Position numbers and translations under genes: made by a program. Shown here piece after piece: positions 23,977 through 32,716 of a stretch of 40,877 nucleotides of DNA. The notes under the pieces are model-generated. The model ran no database searches. It saw nothing but the letters and a program-made list of their open reading frames with translations, and had not been told where the DNA came from. The DNA is from an uncultured Lachnospiraceae bacterium (lineage in GTDB: Bacteria > Bacillota > Clostridia > Lachnospirales > Lachnospiraceae): contig CAMNQH010000030.1 in assembly GCA_946549035.1 (NCBI GenBank), forward strand, positions 1 through 40,877. Reading direction: 5' to 3'. Each line of letters opens with the position of its first letter. Position 1 is the stretch's first letter.

Positions 23977-24801
23977 ATGTTTCAATTTACAGATGACTGT
24001 ATTCTGGGATTGGATGAAATTGATAACGAGCACCGCCGGTTATTTGAGCTGCTGGGCCAGGGTATGGAAATGCTGAAAAATCAGTATATTTGGGATCGAT
24101 ATGAGGATATTAAGGATATGCTGAGGCAGCTGGAGGATTATGCAGAACTGCATTTTGCCCATGAGGAAGCCTATATGGAACAAATCCGGGATCCGGAGTT
24201 GATCCTGCAGCGGTCCCAGCATATGGCGTTTCGGGAGAGGATTCGGAATTTTGGGCTGAAGGATATAGACGAACCCCAGGTGCAGCAAGAGCTTTTGGAG
24301 GAGCTGATCAATTATCTGGCCAAATGGCTGTATCATCATATCATTGGCAGCGATATATTAATCGGGAAGCTTCCGCCCCTGGAGGAATGGATGATCCGGG
24401 AGAATCCCTGTGAGTTTACAGAGGAGTATCTGGTTGGAATTGACTTGATTGACAAAGAACATGAGATGCTGTTTGAAATTATCGGCAGAGCCAATAAGCT
24501 GGTACGGGAAGGCGTAGAGGAAGACAGCCTGGATGAAATCTGGAAGATTCTTCAGGAGCTAAAAACATATACGCAATTTCATTTTGCAGATGAGGAAGAA
24601 TATATGGAGCGGATGGCCTATGAAGGGCTTGCAGCCCAAAAGCGGGCCCATACGGCGTTTATCGGTAAGGTAGAGAGCCTTGATTTAACAGAAATTAGCC
24701 GGAATCCTCAGGAATATATGCAGAGCCTGATGGAATTTTTGCTGGGATGGCTGATTAACCATATTTTGAATTCCGATCAGAAAATTCCCAAAGAATCATA
24801 A
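23977..24801 (+). CDS. Tandem bacteriohemerythrin protein (two O2-binding domains)
   Basis: The 274-residue protein consists of two hemerythrin four-helix domains, each with a full set of di-iron ligands. Domain 1: His19 (DNEHRRLF), His59 and Glu63 (HFAHEE), His82, His121 and Asp126 (HIIGSD). Domain 2: His162 (DKEHEMLF), His202 and Glu206 (HFADEE), His225, His262 and Asp267 (HILNSD). Both should bind non-haem di-iron and oxygen. No signal peptide or fused output domain is present, so it is a cytoplasmic oxygen binder, buffer or sensor. AAAAGGAG precedes the ATG. It follows the GGDEF gene by 65 bases in the same direction, which suggests a shared transcript and an oxygen-responsive c-di-GMP circuit; that link is inferred. 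Confidence 0.92.
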   Translation: MFQFTDDCILGLDEIDNEHRRLFELLGQGMEMLKNQYIWDRYEDIKDMLRQLEDYAELHFAHEEAYMEQIRDPELILQRSQHMAFRERIRNFGLKDIDEPQVQQELLEELINYLAKWLYHHIIGSDILIGKLPPLEEWMIRENPCEFTEEYLVGIDLIDKEHEMLFEIIGRANKLVREGVEEDSLDEIWKILQELKTYTQFHFADEEEYMERMAYEGLAAQKRAHTAFIGKVESLDLTEISRNPQEYMQSLMEFLLGWLINHILNSDQKIPKES

Positions 24802-24833
24802 ATGTTTGAATTACATATGCTTCATTCATGGGC

Positions 24834-24861
24834 AAAAGCCTCTCAGGAACGAGAGGCTTTT
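24834..24861. terminator. Bidirectional terminator between hemerythrin and metallophosphoesterase genes
   Basis: AAAAGCCTCTC (24834-24844), the loop AGGAAC and GAGAGGCTTTT (24851-24861) form an eleven-pair stem with U-rich tails in both directions. It serves the convergent genes on either side and overlaps the stop of the minus-strand phosphoesterase gene. Confidence 0.85.
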
Positions 24862-25505
24862 CTTTTGGGTTTTATTTGAGGTATAGGGTACTCCACGACA
24901 TAGAAATCATAGGCGTTGATAACCGTAGTCTCTAAAAAGGTATCCTTGCGCTTAAAGTTTCTTCCATAGTTAGCGTGAACATGCCCATGAAGGAAAAACT
25001 TTGGCTTGTATTTTTCCATTAAGGTGCGAAATGTTTGGAAGCCTCTGTGTGGAAGATCTTCCATATCGTTGACCTGATAAGCAGGGGCGTGGGCCACTAA
25101 AATATCAAAGCCTTTATGGCGGAGGAGCTTAAAGCGCAGCTTTCTGACCCGGCGTTTCATTTCCCGCTCCGAATACTGGTTGGGAGCATGGGGGATGTAG
25201 CGCATGGAGCCTCCCAGCCCCAGAATACGGATTCCCTGAAAGTTAAAGATGCTGTCCTCAATACAAATACATCCTTCCGGAGGGCGCTTTTCATATTTAT
25301 TGTCATGATTCCCCCGGACATACAGGACAGGGGCGTGGCAGAGCGTAGCGAAAAAGCTTAAATACTCTGGCGCCAGATCCCCGCAGGAGATAATCAGGTC
25401 AATATCCTTCATACGTTCCGGGTCGTAGTAATCGTATAATAATTTGGATTCATGGTCTGTCAGAACCATGATTTTTAAATGGTCATTTGTCTGTGATGGT
25501 TTCAT
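24843..25505 (-). CDS. Metallophosphoesterase (calcineurin-like)
   Basis: This is a 220-residue predicted di-metal phosphoesterase. Motifs in order: LTDHE at 16-19 in place of the usual DxH, CGDLAP with Asp43, RGNHDNKYE (GNHD at 65-68), VAHAPAY, and HGHVHANYG near the C-terminus. The first motif lacks the normally spaced histidine, a variation I associate with a Lachnospiraceae subgroup, so metal binding may differ. The substrate is unknown; relatives act on small phosphodiesters or nucleotides. The ATG at 25505 overlaps the end of the upstream BMP-type gene by 23 bases, so translation is likely coupled; neither this start nor ATG 25469 has a good SD. The C-terminus is basic (KPKRKASRS). Confidence 0.82.
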   Translation of the reverse strand: MKPSQTNDHLKIMVLTDHESKLLYDYYDPERMKDIDLIISCGDLAPEYLSFFATLCHAPVLYVRGNHDNKYEKRPPEGCICIEDSIFNFQGIRILGLGGSMRYIPHAPNQYSEREMKRRVRKLRFKLLRHKGFDILVAHAPAYQVNDMEDLPHRGFQTFRTLMEKYKPKFFLHGHVHANYGRNFKRKDTFLETTVINAYDFYVVEYPIPQIKPKRKASRS

Positions 25506-27417
25506 CGATTTTTATGCCCTGGAGCTGTACTAACGCCTGGGCTTCCTCCGTCAGTTCTTCAAATTCCGGGATTTGTCCGACTACATTTTCAGCCAGCCAG
25601 TCCATGGTAATGATTTCGTTTGCATCCAGCCGTTCTCCCTCCCGGCTTCTTAATACGCCGTTCTGGGAGTAGATTTCTCCATCGAAGGGGTGGAAGCTTC
25701 CGGCCCGGATGGATTTTTTCAAAAACATAATAAGCTGGTGGACGCCTCTTGGTATTTCCGGGGCGCAGATGATGTCGATGACGTCTGCGGATAAGCCCCA
25801 CCAGTAGTTGACGGCTTTTTTCCCCTTTTGGGCGCTGGCTTCATTGATCCCGCTGGCGAGGCTGCGCACAATTCGTTCATAGAATTTGCCCCAGTGCCAG
25901 AGGGGGGTCGCCAGATTTTCCAGGTCTCCGTTTTCCTTTTTTTCGTAGAGACCGTATTCCCGGGAAGCATTCTGGGGGGTAATCATGTCGCTGTCGGAGA
26001 TAAAAACGATTCCCTCTTGTTGAAGCTTTTGACGAGCGTTGGTATGCTTGGTTCTGGACCATTCCAGATATACCTTTACATAGGGATTGATCATCCTGGC
26101 GCCCAAGGCGAATGCATTGATGTTGGAAATCGTTCCGTAAATAGGATAGTCCGCTACGTAGCCCAGACGGTTACTTCTGGAAAGGGCGGCGGCAATGGCT
26201 CCAATCAGGAATTTAGATTCATACATTCTGGCATAATAGGTGCAGATGGAGGTGTAAGACATTTTGACGGAACAATTATAAATTTTTACCTTGGGATGCT
26301 TAATGGCGGAGCGGACGCTTTGATTTACCATTTGAAGGGCTGTGGTAAAAATTAAGTTGCAGCCTGCGGCTACGGCTTGTTCAATGGCGTTTTCCACTAA
26401 AGCGTCTGTATTGGCCTGGTCAAAAAACATGGTTTTGACCTTGCCCTTGAATACTTCCTCAAGATACATCCGCCCAAGCTCATGGGCGTAGGTCCAACTG
26501 GAGGTATCTTTGGTCTTGGTATGGATAAATGCAATCTTAAAAGTCTCCGGAGGAGTGGTCCCGGAGGGGATCAGACGGTTCAGAAGAGTCGTTTTTGCCT
26601 CTGTGGGCGCCTGAACCAGTTCTACCTGGCCTCCGCGGTCCGCTAGCAGAATCTCCATCCAGATCTTTTGCAGGGCGTGAAAAATTTCCTGTGTGGTTTC
26701 GCTTTTGGCCTGGTCGTATCCGTAGATTTCTACATAGGCCAGAAAAGCGTCGGATACGGTTAAGGACAGTTTTTCGCTGTGGGAGCTTTGAAAGGCTTCT
26801 GAAAAACGAAGATAGACGGAACGAAAGCGTTCCTGCTCCTCTTCACTCCAGACTTCTCCCTCCTTCTTTCCCATGATTAATAAAAGCTTCTTGTAGCTGC
26901 CCTCTTTGGTAAACCAGATGTCGCAATGGTTTGAGACCTGAAAAAAGTCCAGGAATTCATAATACAGACGGTTTTCTTTGTCATCTGTCCGTTTTGGAAC
27001 CAGCCGGGTTACCGTTCCCTGGATACTGTAGGTGTCTAAGTATTTCATGACGCTGACCCGCTTATTGCCTTCCATTACGTAAAAGCGGTTCATAAATTCA
27101 TAAGCGACAATGGGATCCTGGATGCCCTCTTCAATCTGGTGGTTGAAAAGAGAGGACCACTTTATACTGAATTCCGATTCCTCTGGTAGAAGAGGCATGA
27201 AATTATTCGCGAACGCATTGGTGCGGCCGGCGGTTTTCGTTCCCACGATCCGGGAAAGGGGGATGTCCATAAGCCCCAGGTTTACTGTCTGTACAATGTC
27301 GGTATATGATAAAATATCATCCAGTACCGGAAGGTACGGATAAGTCCCTTTGGTAAGGGCGGTCCGGTAGCTGCGCCGGCCCAGCTTTAATGCGGCGGTG
27401 TAGTCGATAGATGCCAC
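25483..27417 (-). CDS. BMP-family ligand-binding protein with ParB-like N-terminus, no signal peptide
   Basis: The 644-residue protein has two parts. From about residue 305 to 600 it resembles the basic membrane protein (BMP/PnrA) family of substrate-binding proteins: FKIAFIHTKTKD, a stretch of FTTALQMVNQSV, FLIGAIAAALSRSNRLGYVADYPIYG and WWGLSADVID. BMP proteins usually bind nucleosides. The N-terminal 300 residues contain IPLSRIVGTKTAGR and RFYVMEGNKRVSVMKYL, the latter similar to the ParB-type DGNHR box (EGNKR at 116-120). No signal peptide or lipobox is visible, so unlike classical BMP proteins it should stay inside the cell. GTG 27417 is chosen because AGGGAGG ends eight bases upstream. 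It is co-oriented and overlapping with the metallophosphoesterase gene. Function unknown; a cytosolic ligand sensor is a guess. Confidence 0.78.
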   Translation of the reverse strand: MASIDYTAALKLGRRSYRTALTKGTYPYLPVLDDILSYTDIVQTVNLGLMDIPLSRIVGTKTAGRTNAFANNFMPLLPEESEFSIKWSSLFNHQIEEGIQDPIVAYEFMNRFYVMEGNKRVSVMKYLDTYSIQGTVTRLVPKRTDDKENRLYYEFLDFFQVSNHCDIWFTKEGSYKKLLLIMGKKEGEVWSEEEQERFRSVYLRFSEAFQSSHSEKLSLTVSDAFLAYVEIYGYDQAKSETTQEIFHALQKIWMEILLADRGGQVELVQAPTEAKTTLLNRLIPSGTTPPETFKIAFIHTKTKDTSSWTYAHELGRMYLEEVFKGKVKTMFFDQANTDALVENAIEQAVAAGCNLIFTTALQMVNQSVRSAIKHPKVKIYNCSVKMSYTSICTYYARMYESKFLIGAIAAALSRSNRLGYVADYPIYGTISNINAFALGARMINPYVKVYLEWSRTKHTNARQKLQQEGIVFISDSDMITPQNASREYGLYEKKENGDLENLATPLWHWGKFYERIVRSLASGINEASAQKGKKAVNYWWGLSADVIDIICAPEIPRGVHQLIMFLKKSIRAGSFHPFDGEIYSQNGVLRSREGERLDANEIITMDWLAENVVGQIPEFEELTEEAQALVQLQGIKIDETITDK

Positions 27418-27574
27418 GGTTTTAACCTCCCTGAAATTCTTTTGATTTTTAGTATTTCTATATCTTATCATTTCATTCTGAACTTGTCATTCAAAACATA
27501 TGTTCCCTCTACCAAAGAAGGGCGCTTTATGATAAAATTCAGTTAAGATTATATGTAAATCGAATGACATATAT

Positions 27575-27583
27575 GTTTACATG
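27575..27583. promoter_or_regulatory. Candidate LacI-type half-operator upstream of alpha-galactosidase
   Basis: GTTTACATG lies between the likely promoter region and the alpha-galactosidase RBS. An inverted ATGTAAA stands 16 bases to its left (from 27552). The same nine bases occur at 36922-36930 in front of the YesL-like gene. A LacI regulator is encoded downstream in the locus. Binding is inferred. Confidence 0.35.
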
Positions 27584-27598
27584 AAAAGGAGACCGGTT

Positions 27599-29782
27599 AT
27601 GAGCATACTATTTATGGAAAACGAGAAGGTTTTTACGCTTCACACAAAGGCTTCCACATACCAGATGAAAGTGGATCAGTATGGCTTTTTGCTGCATCTT
27701 TATTATGGGCGCAGGACCGAAGGGTGTATGGACTATCTGCTCCATTATGCCGACCGGGGGTTTTCCGGAAATCCTTATGAAGCAGAGAAGGACCGTACCT
27801 ACTCACTGGACGTGCTTCCCCAGGAGCTTCCCAGCAGCGGGACCGGGGATTATCGTTCTCCAGCGGTTATCATAAAAAATGGAGACGGTTCTTATGGATG
27901 CGATTTCCGTTATCGAGGGCACCGTATTGTTCCGGGAAAATACAGCCTGCCGGGGCTTCCGGCGGTATATGCCAAGGAAGAAGAAGCCCAGACGTTAGAG
28001 ATTGATCTGGAGGATCCTGTTACTAAGGTTGCGGCTACGCTTTTTTACGGTATATTGCCGGAACTTGATATTATTACACGAAGCCTTTGCATTACCAATG
28101 GCGGAAAAGGAAAAATCTATCTGGAAAAAATACAGACCGCTTGTCTTGATTGGGTTTGGGGAGAGTATGACTTGATTACTTTTTACGGCCGCCATGCTAT
28201 GGAGCGGAATTTCCAGCGCACTCCCATTGCCCATGGCGCTCAGGTGATTGGAAGCCGCAGAGGAACTTCCAGCCATCAATATAACCCTATGATGATTGTA
28301 GCCCAGAGGGAGACTTGGGAGGATGCGGGAAGCTGCTACGCCATGTCCTTTGTCTACAGCGGAAGCTTTAAGGGGGAGGCGGAGAAAGACCAGTTTCAGC
28401 AGACGCGGGTGCAGCTGGGACTTTCCGATGAGTTGTTTTCTTATCCGCTGTCTGAAGGAGAAGTATTTTTTGCACCGGAAACAGTATTGACTTACAGCAG
28501 CCAGGGGCTTTCTAGGCTTTCCCAAAATCTGCACCGCTGTTTCAGGACTCATTTATGCAGAGGCAAATACAGGGACTGTGTTCGTCCCGTTCTTTTAAAC
28601 AGCTGGGAAGCGGCTTATTTTGATTTTAACGGCGAGGAAATCTATCAATTTGCCAAAGAGGCCAGTAAATTGGGCATTGAAATGCTGGTATTAGACGACG
28701 GCTGGTTCGGGAAACGCAACGACGATTTCAGCGGCCTGGGAGACTGGCAGGTGAATGAAGAGAAGCTGGGAGAGACCTTAGAGCATCTGATTGGCCGTAT
28801 CAATGGACTTGGCATGAAGTTTGGCATTTGGTTTGAGCCGGAGGGAATCAATGAAGACAGTGAATTGTACCGTCTCCATCCGGATTGGGTGCTGACGGTT
28901 CCGGGGCGCAATCCGGTGCGGGCCAGATATCAGCTGGTGCTGGACTTTTCCAGAAAAGATGTAGTAGACTATATGTTTCAGGAAATATGTAAGGTGCTGG
29001 ATCAGGGGAATATCGAATATGTGAAGTGGGATATGAACCGCAGCCTGTCCGATTGCTTTTCCAGAGCGACAGAGGATCAGGGCAGGGTGATGCACGATTA
29101 TGTATTGGGATTGTACGATTTGTTGGAACGTTTGGTGCAGCGGTATCCCAATATACTGTTAGAGGGCTGCAGCGGCGGCGGCGGCCGCTTTGATGCAGGG
29201 ATGCTTTATTATTCTCCCCAAATCTGGTGCAGTGATAACAGCGACGCCATCGACCGGGTGAGAATTCAGTACGGAACCTCTTTCGGATATCCCGTCTCCA
29301 CAGTGGGTTCCCACGTATCGGCGGTTCCCAATCACCAGACCGGCCGCGTGACGCCCTTTCAGACGAGAGGGATTGTCGCCATGGCGGGGACGTTTGGGTA
29401 TGAGCTGGATCCCAGGAAGCTTTCTGAAACAGAGAAACAGGAGATGGTATCTCAGATTAAAACCTACCATAAATTCGGAGATTTGATTCAAAACGGTTTG
29501 TATTTCCGCTTGACGGACCCCTTTATCCAGGAAGTGGGGGCATGGGAAATCCTTTCGGAGGACGGTTCCCAAATCCTGGTTTCTGCCGTAATGCTGGAAA
29601 TACATGGAAATATGACGGTTAATTATATTCGCCTGAAGGGACTGCCTCAGGGGTGCATGTACCAGGAGCAGGAGAGTAAGAAACAATATGCGTCAGATGC
29701 GTTGATGGAAACGGGAATTTTGCTTCCCACAGAACTTGGGGAGTACCAGTCTTATCAAATGCATTTTGTGAAAGTATCATAG
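27599..29782 (+). CDS. Alpha-galactosidase, GH36
   Basis: GH36 enzymes release terminal alpha-1,6-galactose from raffinose, stachyose and melibiose. The 727-residue protein has the N-terminal beta-sandwich (about 1-330) and a TIM barrel with LVLDDGWFGKRNDD (364-376), GMKFGIWFEPEGIN, VKWDMNRSLSD with nucleophile Asp478, CSGGGGRFDAGML, and WCSDNSDAIDR, where Asp546 is the probable acid/base. The C-terminal sandwich ends the protein. No signal peptide, so it acts on imported sugar. The ATG at 27599 has AAAAGGAG seven bases upstream; an in-frame ATG at 27581 overlaps that SD. It leads a gene run with an amylosucrase-type enzyme, fructokinase and a GH32 enzyme, so raffinose-to-sucrose cleavage is the likely task. 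Confidence 0.95.
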   Translation: MSILFMENEKVFTLHTKASTYQMKVDQYGFLLHLYYGRRTEGCMDYLLHYADRGFSGNPYEAEKDRTYSLDVLPQELPSSGTGDYRSPAVIIKNGDGSYGCDFRYRGHRIVPGKYSLPGLPAVYAKEEEAQTLEIDLEDPVTKVAATLFYGILPELDIITRSLCITNGGKGKIYLEKIQTACLDWVWGEYDLITFYGRHAMERNFQRTPIAHGAQVIGSRRGTSSHQYNPMMIVAQRETWEDAGSCYAMSFVYSGSFKGEAEKDQFQQTRVQLGLSDELFSYPLSEGEVFFAPETVLTYSSQGLSRLSQNLHRCFRTHLCRGKYRDCVRPVLLNSWEAAYFDFNGEEIYQFAKEASKLGIEMLVLDDGWFGKRNDDFSGLGDWQVNEEKLGETLEHLIGRINGLGMKFGIWFEPEGINEDSELYRLHPDWVLTVPGRNPVRARYQLVLDFSRKDVVDYMFQEICKVLDQGNIEYVKWDMNRSLSDCFSRATEDQGRVMHDYVLGLYDLLERLVQRYPNILLEGCSGGGGRFDAGMLYYSPQIWCSDNSDAIDRVRIQYGTSFGYPVSTVGSHVSAVPNHQTGRVTPFQTRGIVAMAGTFGYELDPRKLSETEKQEMVSQIKTYHKFGDLIQNGLYFRLTDPFIQEVGAWEILSEDGSQILVSAVMLEIHGNMTVNYIRLKGLPQGCMYQEQESKKQYASDALMETGILLPTELGEYQSYQMHFVKVS

Positions 29783-29799
29783 GGAAGGGAGTTTAAGCC

Positions 29800-31647
29800 A
29801 TGAAAACGGAAGAAATTTTTCAGAAACGTTTAATTGCCCGCCACGATGAACTTCGCTGGCTGTATATGGAGTTGTATGGAAACAGCGACATGTTTGCGGA
29901 GCTTTGCGACGAGATGTACCGGTTTGCCATGGAGCGGGCGCCGGAATTCAGAAGCCTGGACAGCAAAAGAGAAAAAGATCCGGGATGGTTCCGGAAAAAT
30001 GATATGCTGGGCATGATGCTCTACATTGATAATTTTGCAGGGAATTTAAAAGGCGTGAAAGGAAAGCTGGATTATCTGAAAGCCTGCAATGTGAACTGCA
30101 TTCATCTGATGCCGTTTTTGGAGTCCCCCAAAGGCCGCTCGGACGGAGGATATGCGGTAGCAGATTTCAGAAAGGTACAGCCGAATCTTGGCACCATGAA
30201 GGATTTGGTGGAGCTTTCCAAGGCCTGTCATAAAAAGAACATAAATCTGTGTATGGATTTTGTAATGAACCACACTTCCGAGGACCATGAATGGGCCAAA
30301 CGCGCCCGGTCCGGGGAAGGGGAGTATATGAGCCGCTATTTCTTCTATGATAATCCGCAGATCCCTAGGCAGTACGACGCTACGGTGCCTCAGGTATTTC
30401 CTACTTCGGCGCCGGGGAATTTTACGTATCTGGAAGAAATGGGCAATTATGTGATGACAACGTTTTATCCCTACCAATGGGATTTGAACTATAAAAACCC
30501 CCGGGTATTCAACGAAATGATGTATAATTTCCTGTTTTTGGCCAATCAGGGCATGGATATTATCCGAATTGATGCAGTGCCGTATATTTGGAAGGAGCTG
30601 GGTACCCAGTGCCGGAATTTGCCCCAGGTACATACTATTGTCCGCATGATGCGTATCATCAGTGAAATTGTCTGTCCCAGCGTCCTGCTTTTGGGAGAAG
30701 TAGTGATGGAGCCGGAGAAGGTAGTGCCGTATTTTGGGACGGTAGAAAAACCGGAATGCCATATGCTTTACAATGTTACCACGATGGCCACTACCTGGAA
30801 CAGCTTAGCTACCCGAGACGTGCGGCTGCTGAAAAAACAGATGGATATTGTAAACAGCCTTCCCAAAGACTATCTGTTTTTGAATTATCTTAGATGCCAT
30901 GACGACATCGGCTGGGGTCTGGACTTTGCAACTCTAAAAGCTTGGGGAATGAAGGAGGCGGAGCATAAGCGTTATTTGAATCAGTATTTCAGCGGCAGGT
31001 ATGAAAGAAGCGAGAGCCGGGGAGAATTGTATAACGATGATCCCATAACCCAGGACGCCAGGTTCTGCGGCACCACTGCTTCTATGTGCGGTGTGGAAAG
31101 CGCTCTGTATGAAAAAAATGAAGAGAAGCTTTCCAATGCCATCGGACTGGATTTGATGCTTCACGCTTATATGCTGACTCAGTCCGGAATCCCTATGCTC
31201 TATAGCGGGGATGAAATCGGACAGATCAACGATTATACGTACAGGGACGACCCGGAAAAAAGGGAGGATTCCCGCTATCTCCACAGAGGCAAGTTCCAGT
31301 GGGAGCTGGCGGAGAAGCATAAAGAAAAAGGCACCCTTCAGGAGCGGATGTTTACGGGCTTGAAAAAGCTGGAAGAGATTCGTAAGTCCCGGAGCGTGTT
31401 TGACAGCGGAGTGGCAACTTATACTTATGACGTCAAGGATTCTGCAATTCTTGGCATCATAAGAGAGAATGAAGAGGAACGCTTTATTGCATTGTTTAAT
31501 TTTGCTGATGAAGACAGAACGGCCTGGATGGAGGAAGAAGGAGAATATTCGGATCTTATCACAGGAAAAAAGATGCGTCTGTGCAATATCATTGTTCCTG
31601 GTCATGGGTTCTTTTGGGCCAGTAAGAAAAAGGGAATTTACAAATAG
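29800..31647 (+). CDS. Amylosucrase-type GH13 enzyme
   Basis: This 615-residue GH13 enzyme resembles Neisseria amylosucrase along its whole length, including the N-terminal helical domain (about 1-65). Diagnostic segments are MPFLESPKGRSDGGYAVAD, FPTSAPGNFTY, YQWDLNYKNPRVFNEM, the nucleophile Asp258 in IIRIDAVPYIWKELG, the acid/base Glu300 in LLGEVVMEPE, and the transition-state region His367-Asp368 in RCHDDIGWG. Amylosucrases split sucrose and either transfer glucose to glucan or hydrolyse it. It follows alpha-galactosidase by 17 bases with GGGAAGGGAG as RBS, and has no signal peptide. It would act on the sucrose released from raffinose; transfer versus hydrolysis cannot be decided by reading. 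Sucrose phosphorylase (shorter, GH13_18) is less likely. Confidence 0.85.
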   Translation: MKTEEIFQKRLIARHDELRWLYMELYGNSDMFAELCDEMYRFAMERAPEFRSLDSKREKDPGWFRKNDMLGMMLYIDNFAGNLKGVKGKLDYLKACNVNCIHLMPFLESPKGRSDGGYAVADFRKVQPNLGTMKDLVELSKACHKKNINLCMDFVMNHTSEDHEWAKRARSGEGEYMSRYFFYDNPQIPRQYDATVPQVFPTSAPGNFTYLEEMGNYVMTTFYPYQWDLNYKNPRVFNEMMYNFLFLANQGMDIIRIDAVPYIWKELGTQCRNLPQVHTIVRMMRIISEIVCPSVLLLGEVVMEPEKVVPYFGTVEKPECHMLYNVTTMATTWNSLATRDVRLLKKQMDIVNSLPKDYLFLNYLRCHDDIGWGLDFATLKAWGMKEAEHKRYLNQYFSGRYERSESRGELYNDDPITQDARFCGTTASMCGVESALYEKNEEKLSNAIGLDLMLHAYMLTQSGIPMLYSGDEIGQINDYTYRDDPEKREDSRYLHRGKFQWELAEKHKEKGTLQERMFTGLKKLEEIRKSRSVFDSGVATYTYDVKDSAILGIIRENEEERFIALFNFADEDRTAWMEEEGEYSDLITGKKMRLCNIIVPGHGFFWASKKKGIYK

Positions 31648-31735
31648 CGTCTGAAAGCTTATAATAAAAGTGGCTTGTAGTGTGACAATCGATAAACATG
31701 ACATAGATTGGGTATTCAACAAGGAGGAAACTGGG

Positions 31736-32698
31736 ATGAAAGGATATGATGTAGTTGCGTTGGGGGAATTGCTGATTGACTTTACAGAATGTCAAGAAAG
31801 CCCCCAGGGGAATCCTGTTTTGGAGGCAAACCCCGGAGGAGCGCCCTGTAACGTGCTTTCCATGCTGGGTAATTTGGGCCATAAGACGGCGTTTATGGGA
31901 AAAGTAGGAGACGACATGTTTGGCGCTCAGTTGGAGAAGGCGATCCGGGAAGTGGGAATTGATACGGCAGGATTAAAAAAGGATCCCGCCGTGCATACGA
32001 CATTGGCGTTTGTACATACCCAGCCGGACGGGGACCGGGAGTTTTCCTTCTACCGGAATCCCGGGGCTGATATGATGCTGTCCGTAGAAGATCTGGAGGA
32101 GAGATTGATATCTGACTGTCAGATCTTCCATTTCGGCACGTTGTCCATGACCCATGAAGTCTGCCGTGAAGCCACATGCCGGGCCATTTCTCTGGCAGAA
32201 GAGGCGGGGGCGTTGATTTCCTTTGACCCCAATCTGAGAGAGCCTTTGTGGGAGTCCTTGGAGGAGGCAAAAAAGCAGGTTGCCTATGGCATGGAACACT
32301 GTCAGGTGTTAAAGATTTCAGATAATGAAATCCAGTGGTTTACCGGAGAAGAGGATTATGACGCCGGAATAAAAAAGCTGCAAGAGCAGTATCATATTCC
32401 CCTGATCCTGTTGTCTATGGGAAAAGAGGGAAGCCGTGCTTATACGAAGGATTGCCGGGTGGAACAGCCAGGGGTTTTGAAGGAAAATACCATTGAGACT
32501 ACTGGAGCCGGCGATACGTTCTGCGCGTGTGTACTGCATTATATTTTAGAACATGGATGGAAGGAGTATTCCAAAGAAGAACTCCGGGAAATGCTGACAT
32601 TTGCCAATGCGGCCGCTTCTATTATTACTACGAAAAAAGGCGCGCTGCGGGTAATGCCGAAGAAGGAGGAGATTCAAAAGGAACTTTCTTTTGTGTGA
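31736..32698 (+). CDS. Fructokinase, PfkB family
   Basis: This 320-residue ribokinase-family sugar kinase phosphorylates fructose with ATP. Motifs: the N-terminal VVALGELLIDFTE, the substrate-binding NPGGAPCNVLSMLGNLGHKTAFMGKVGDD, SFDPNLREPLW, and the PfkB signature ETTGAGDTFCACVLHY with the catalytic aspartate of the GAGD motif. The ATG at 31736 follows AAGGAGGAAACTGGG; the frame is open upstream but without conserved sequence. It sits between the sucrose-splitting GH13 and GH32 genes, so fructose from sucrose is the expected substrate. Sequence alone would not exclude another keto-sugar, but the context makes fructokinase most likely. It ends 18 bases before the GH32 gene. Confidence 0.9.
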   Translation: MKGYDVVALGELLIDFTECQESPQGNPVLEANPGGAPCNVLSMLGNLGHKTAFMGKVGDDMFGAQLEKAIREVGIDTAGLKKDPAVHTTLAFVHTQPDGDREFSFYRNPGADMMLSVEDLEERLISDCQIFHFGTLSMTHEVCREATCRAISLAEEAGALISFDPNLREPLWESLEEAKKQVAYGMEHCQVLKISDNEIQWFTGEEDYDAGIKKLQEQYHIPLILLSMGKEGSRAYTKDCRVEQPGVLKENTIETTGAGDTFCACVLHYILEHGWKEYSKEELREMLTFANAAASIITTKKGALRVMPKKEEIQKELSFV

Positions 32699-32716
32699 GT
32701 AAGCGAGGTGATTGAA

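Noticed and set aside
30934..31722. Long minus-strand frame opposite the amylosucrase-type gene
   Set aside because: Composition is what the complement of a real gene would give; the opposite strand has complete GH13 motifs.
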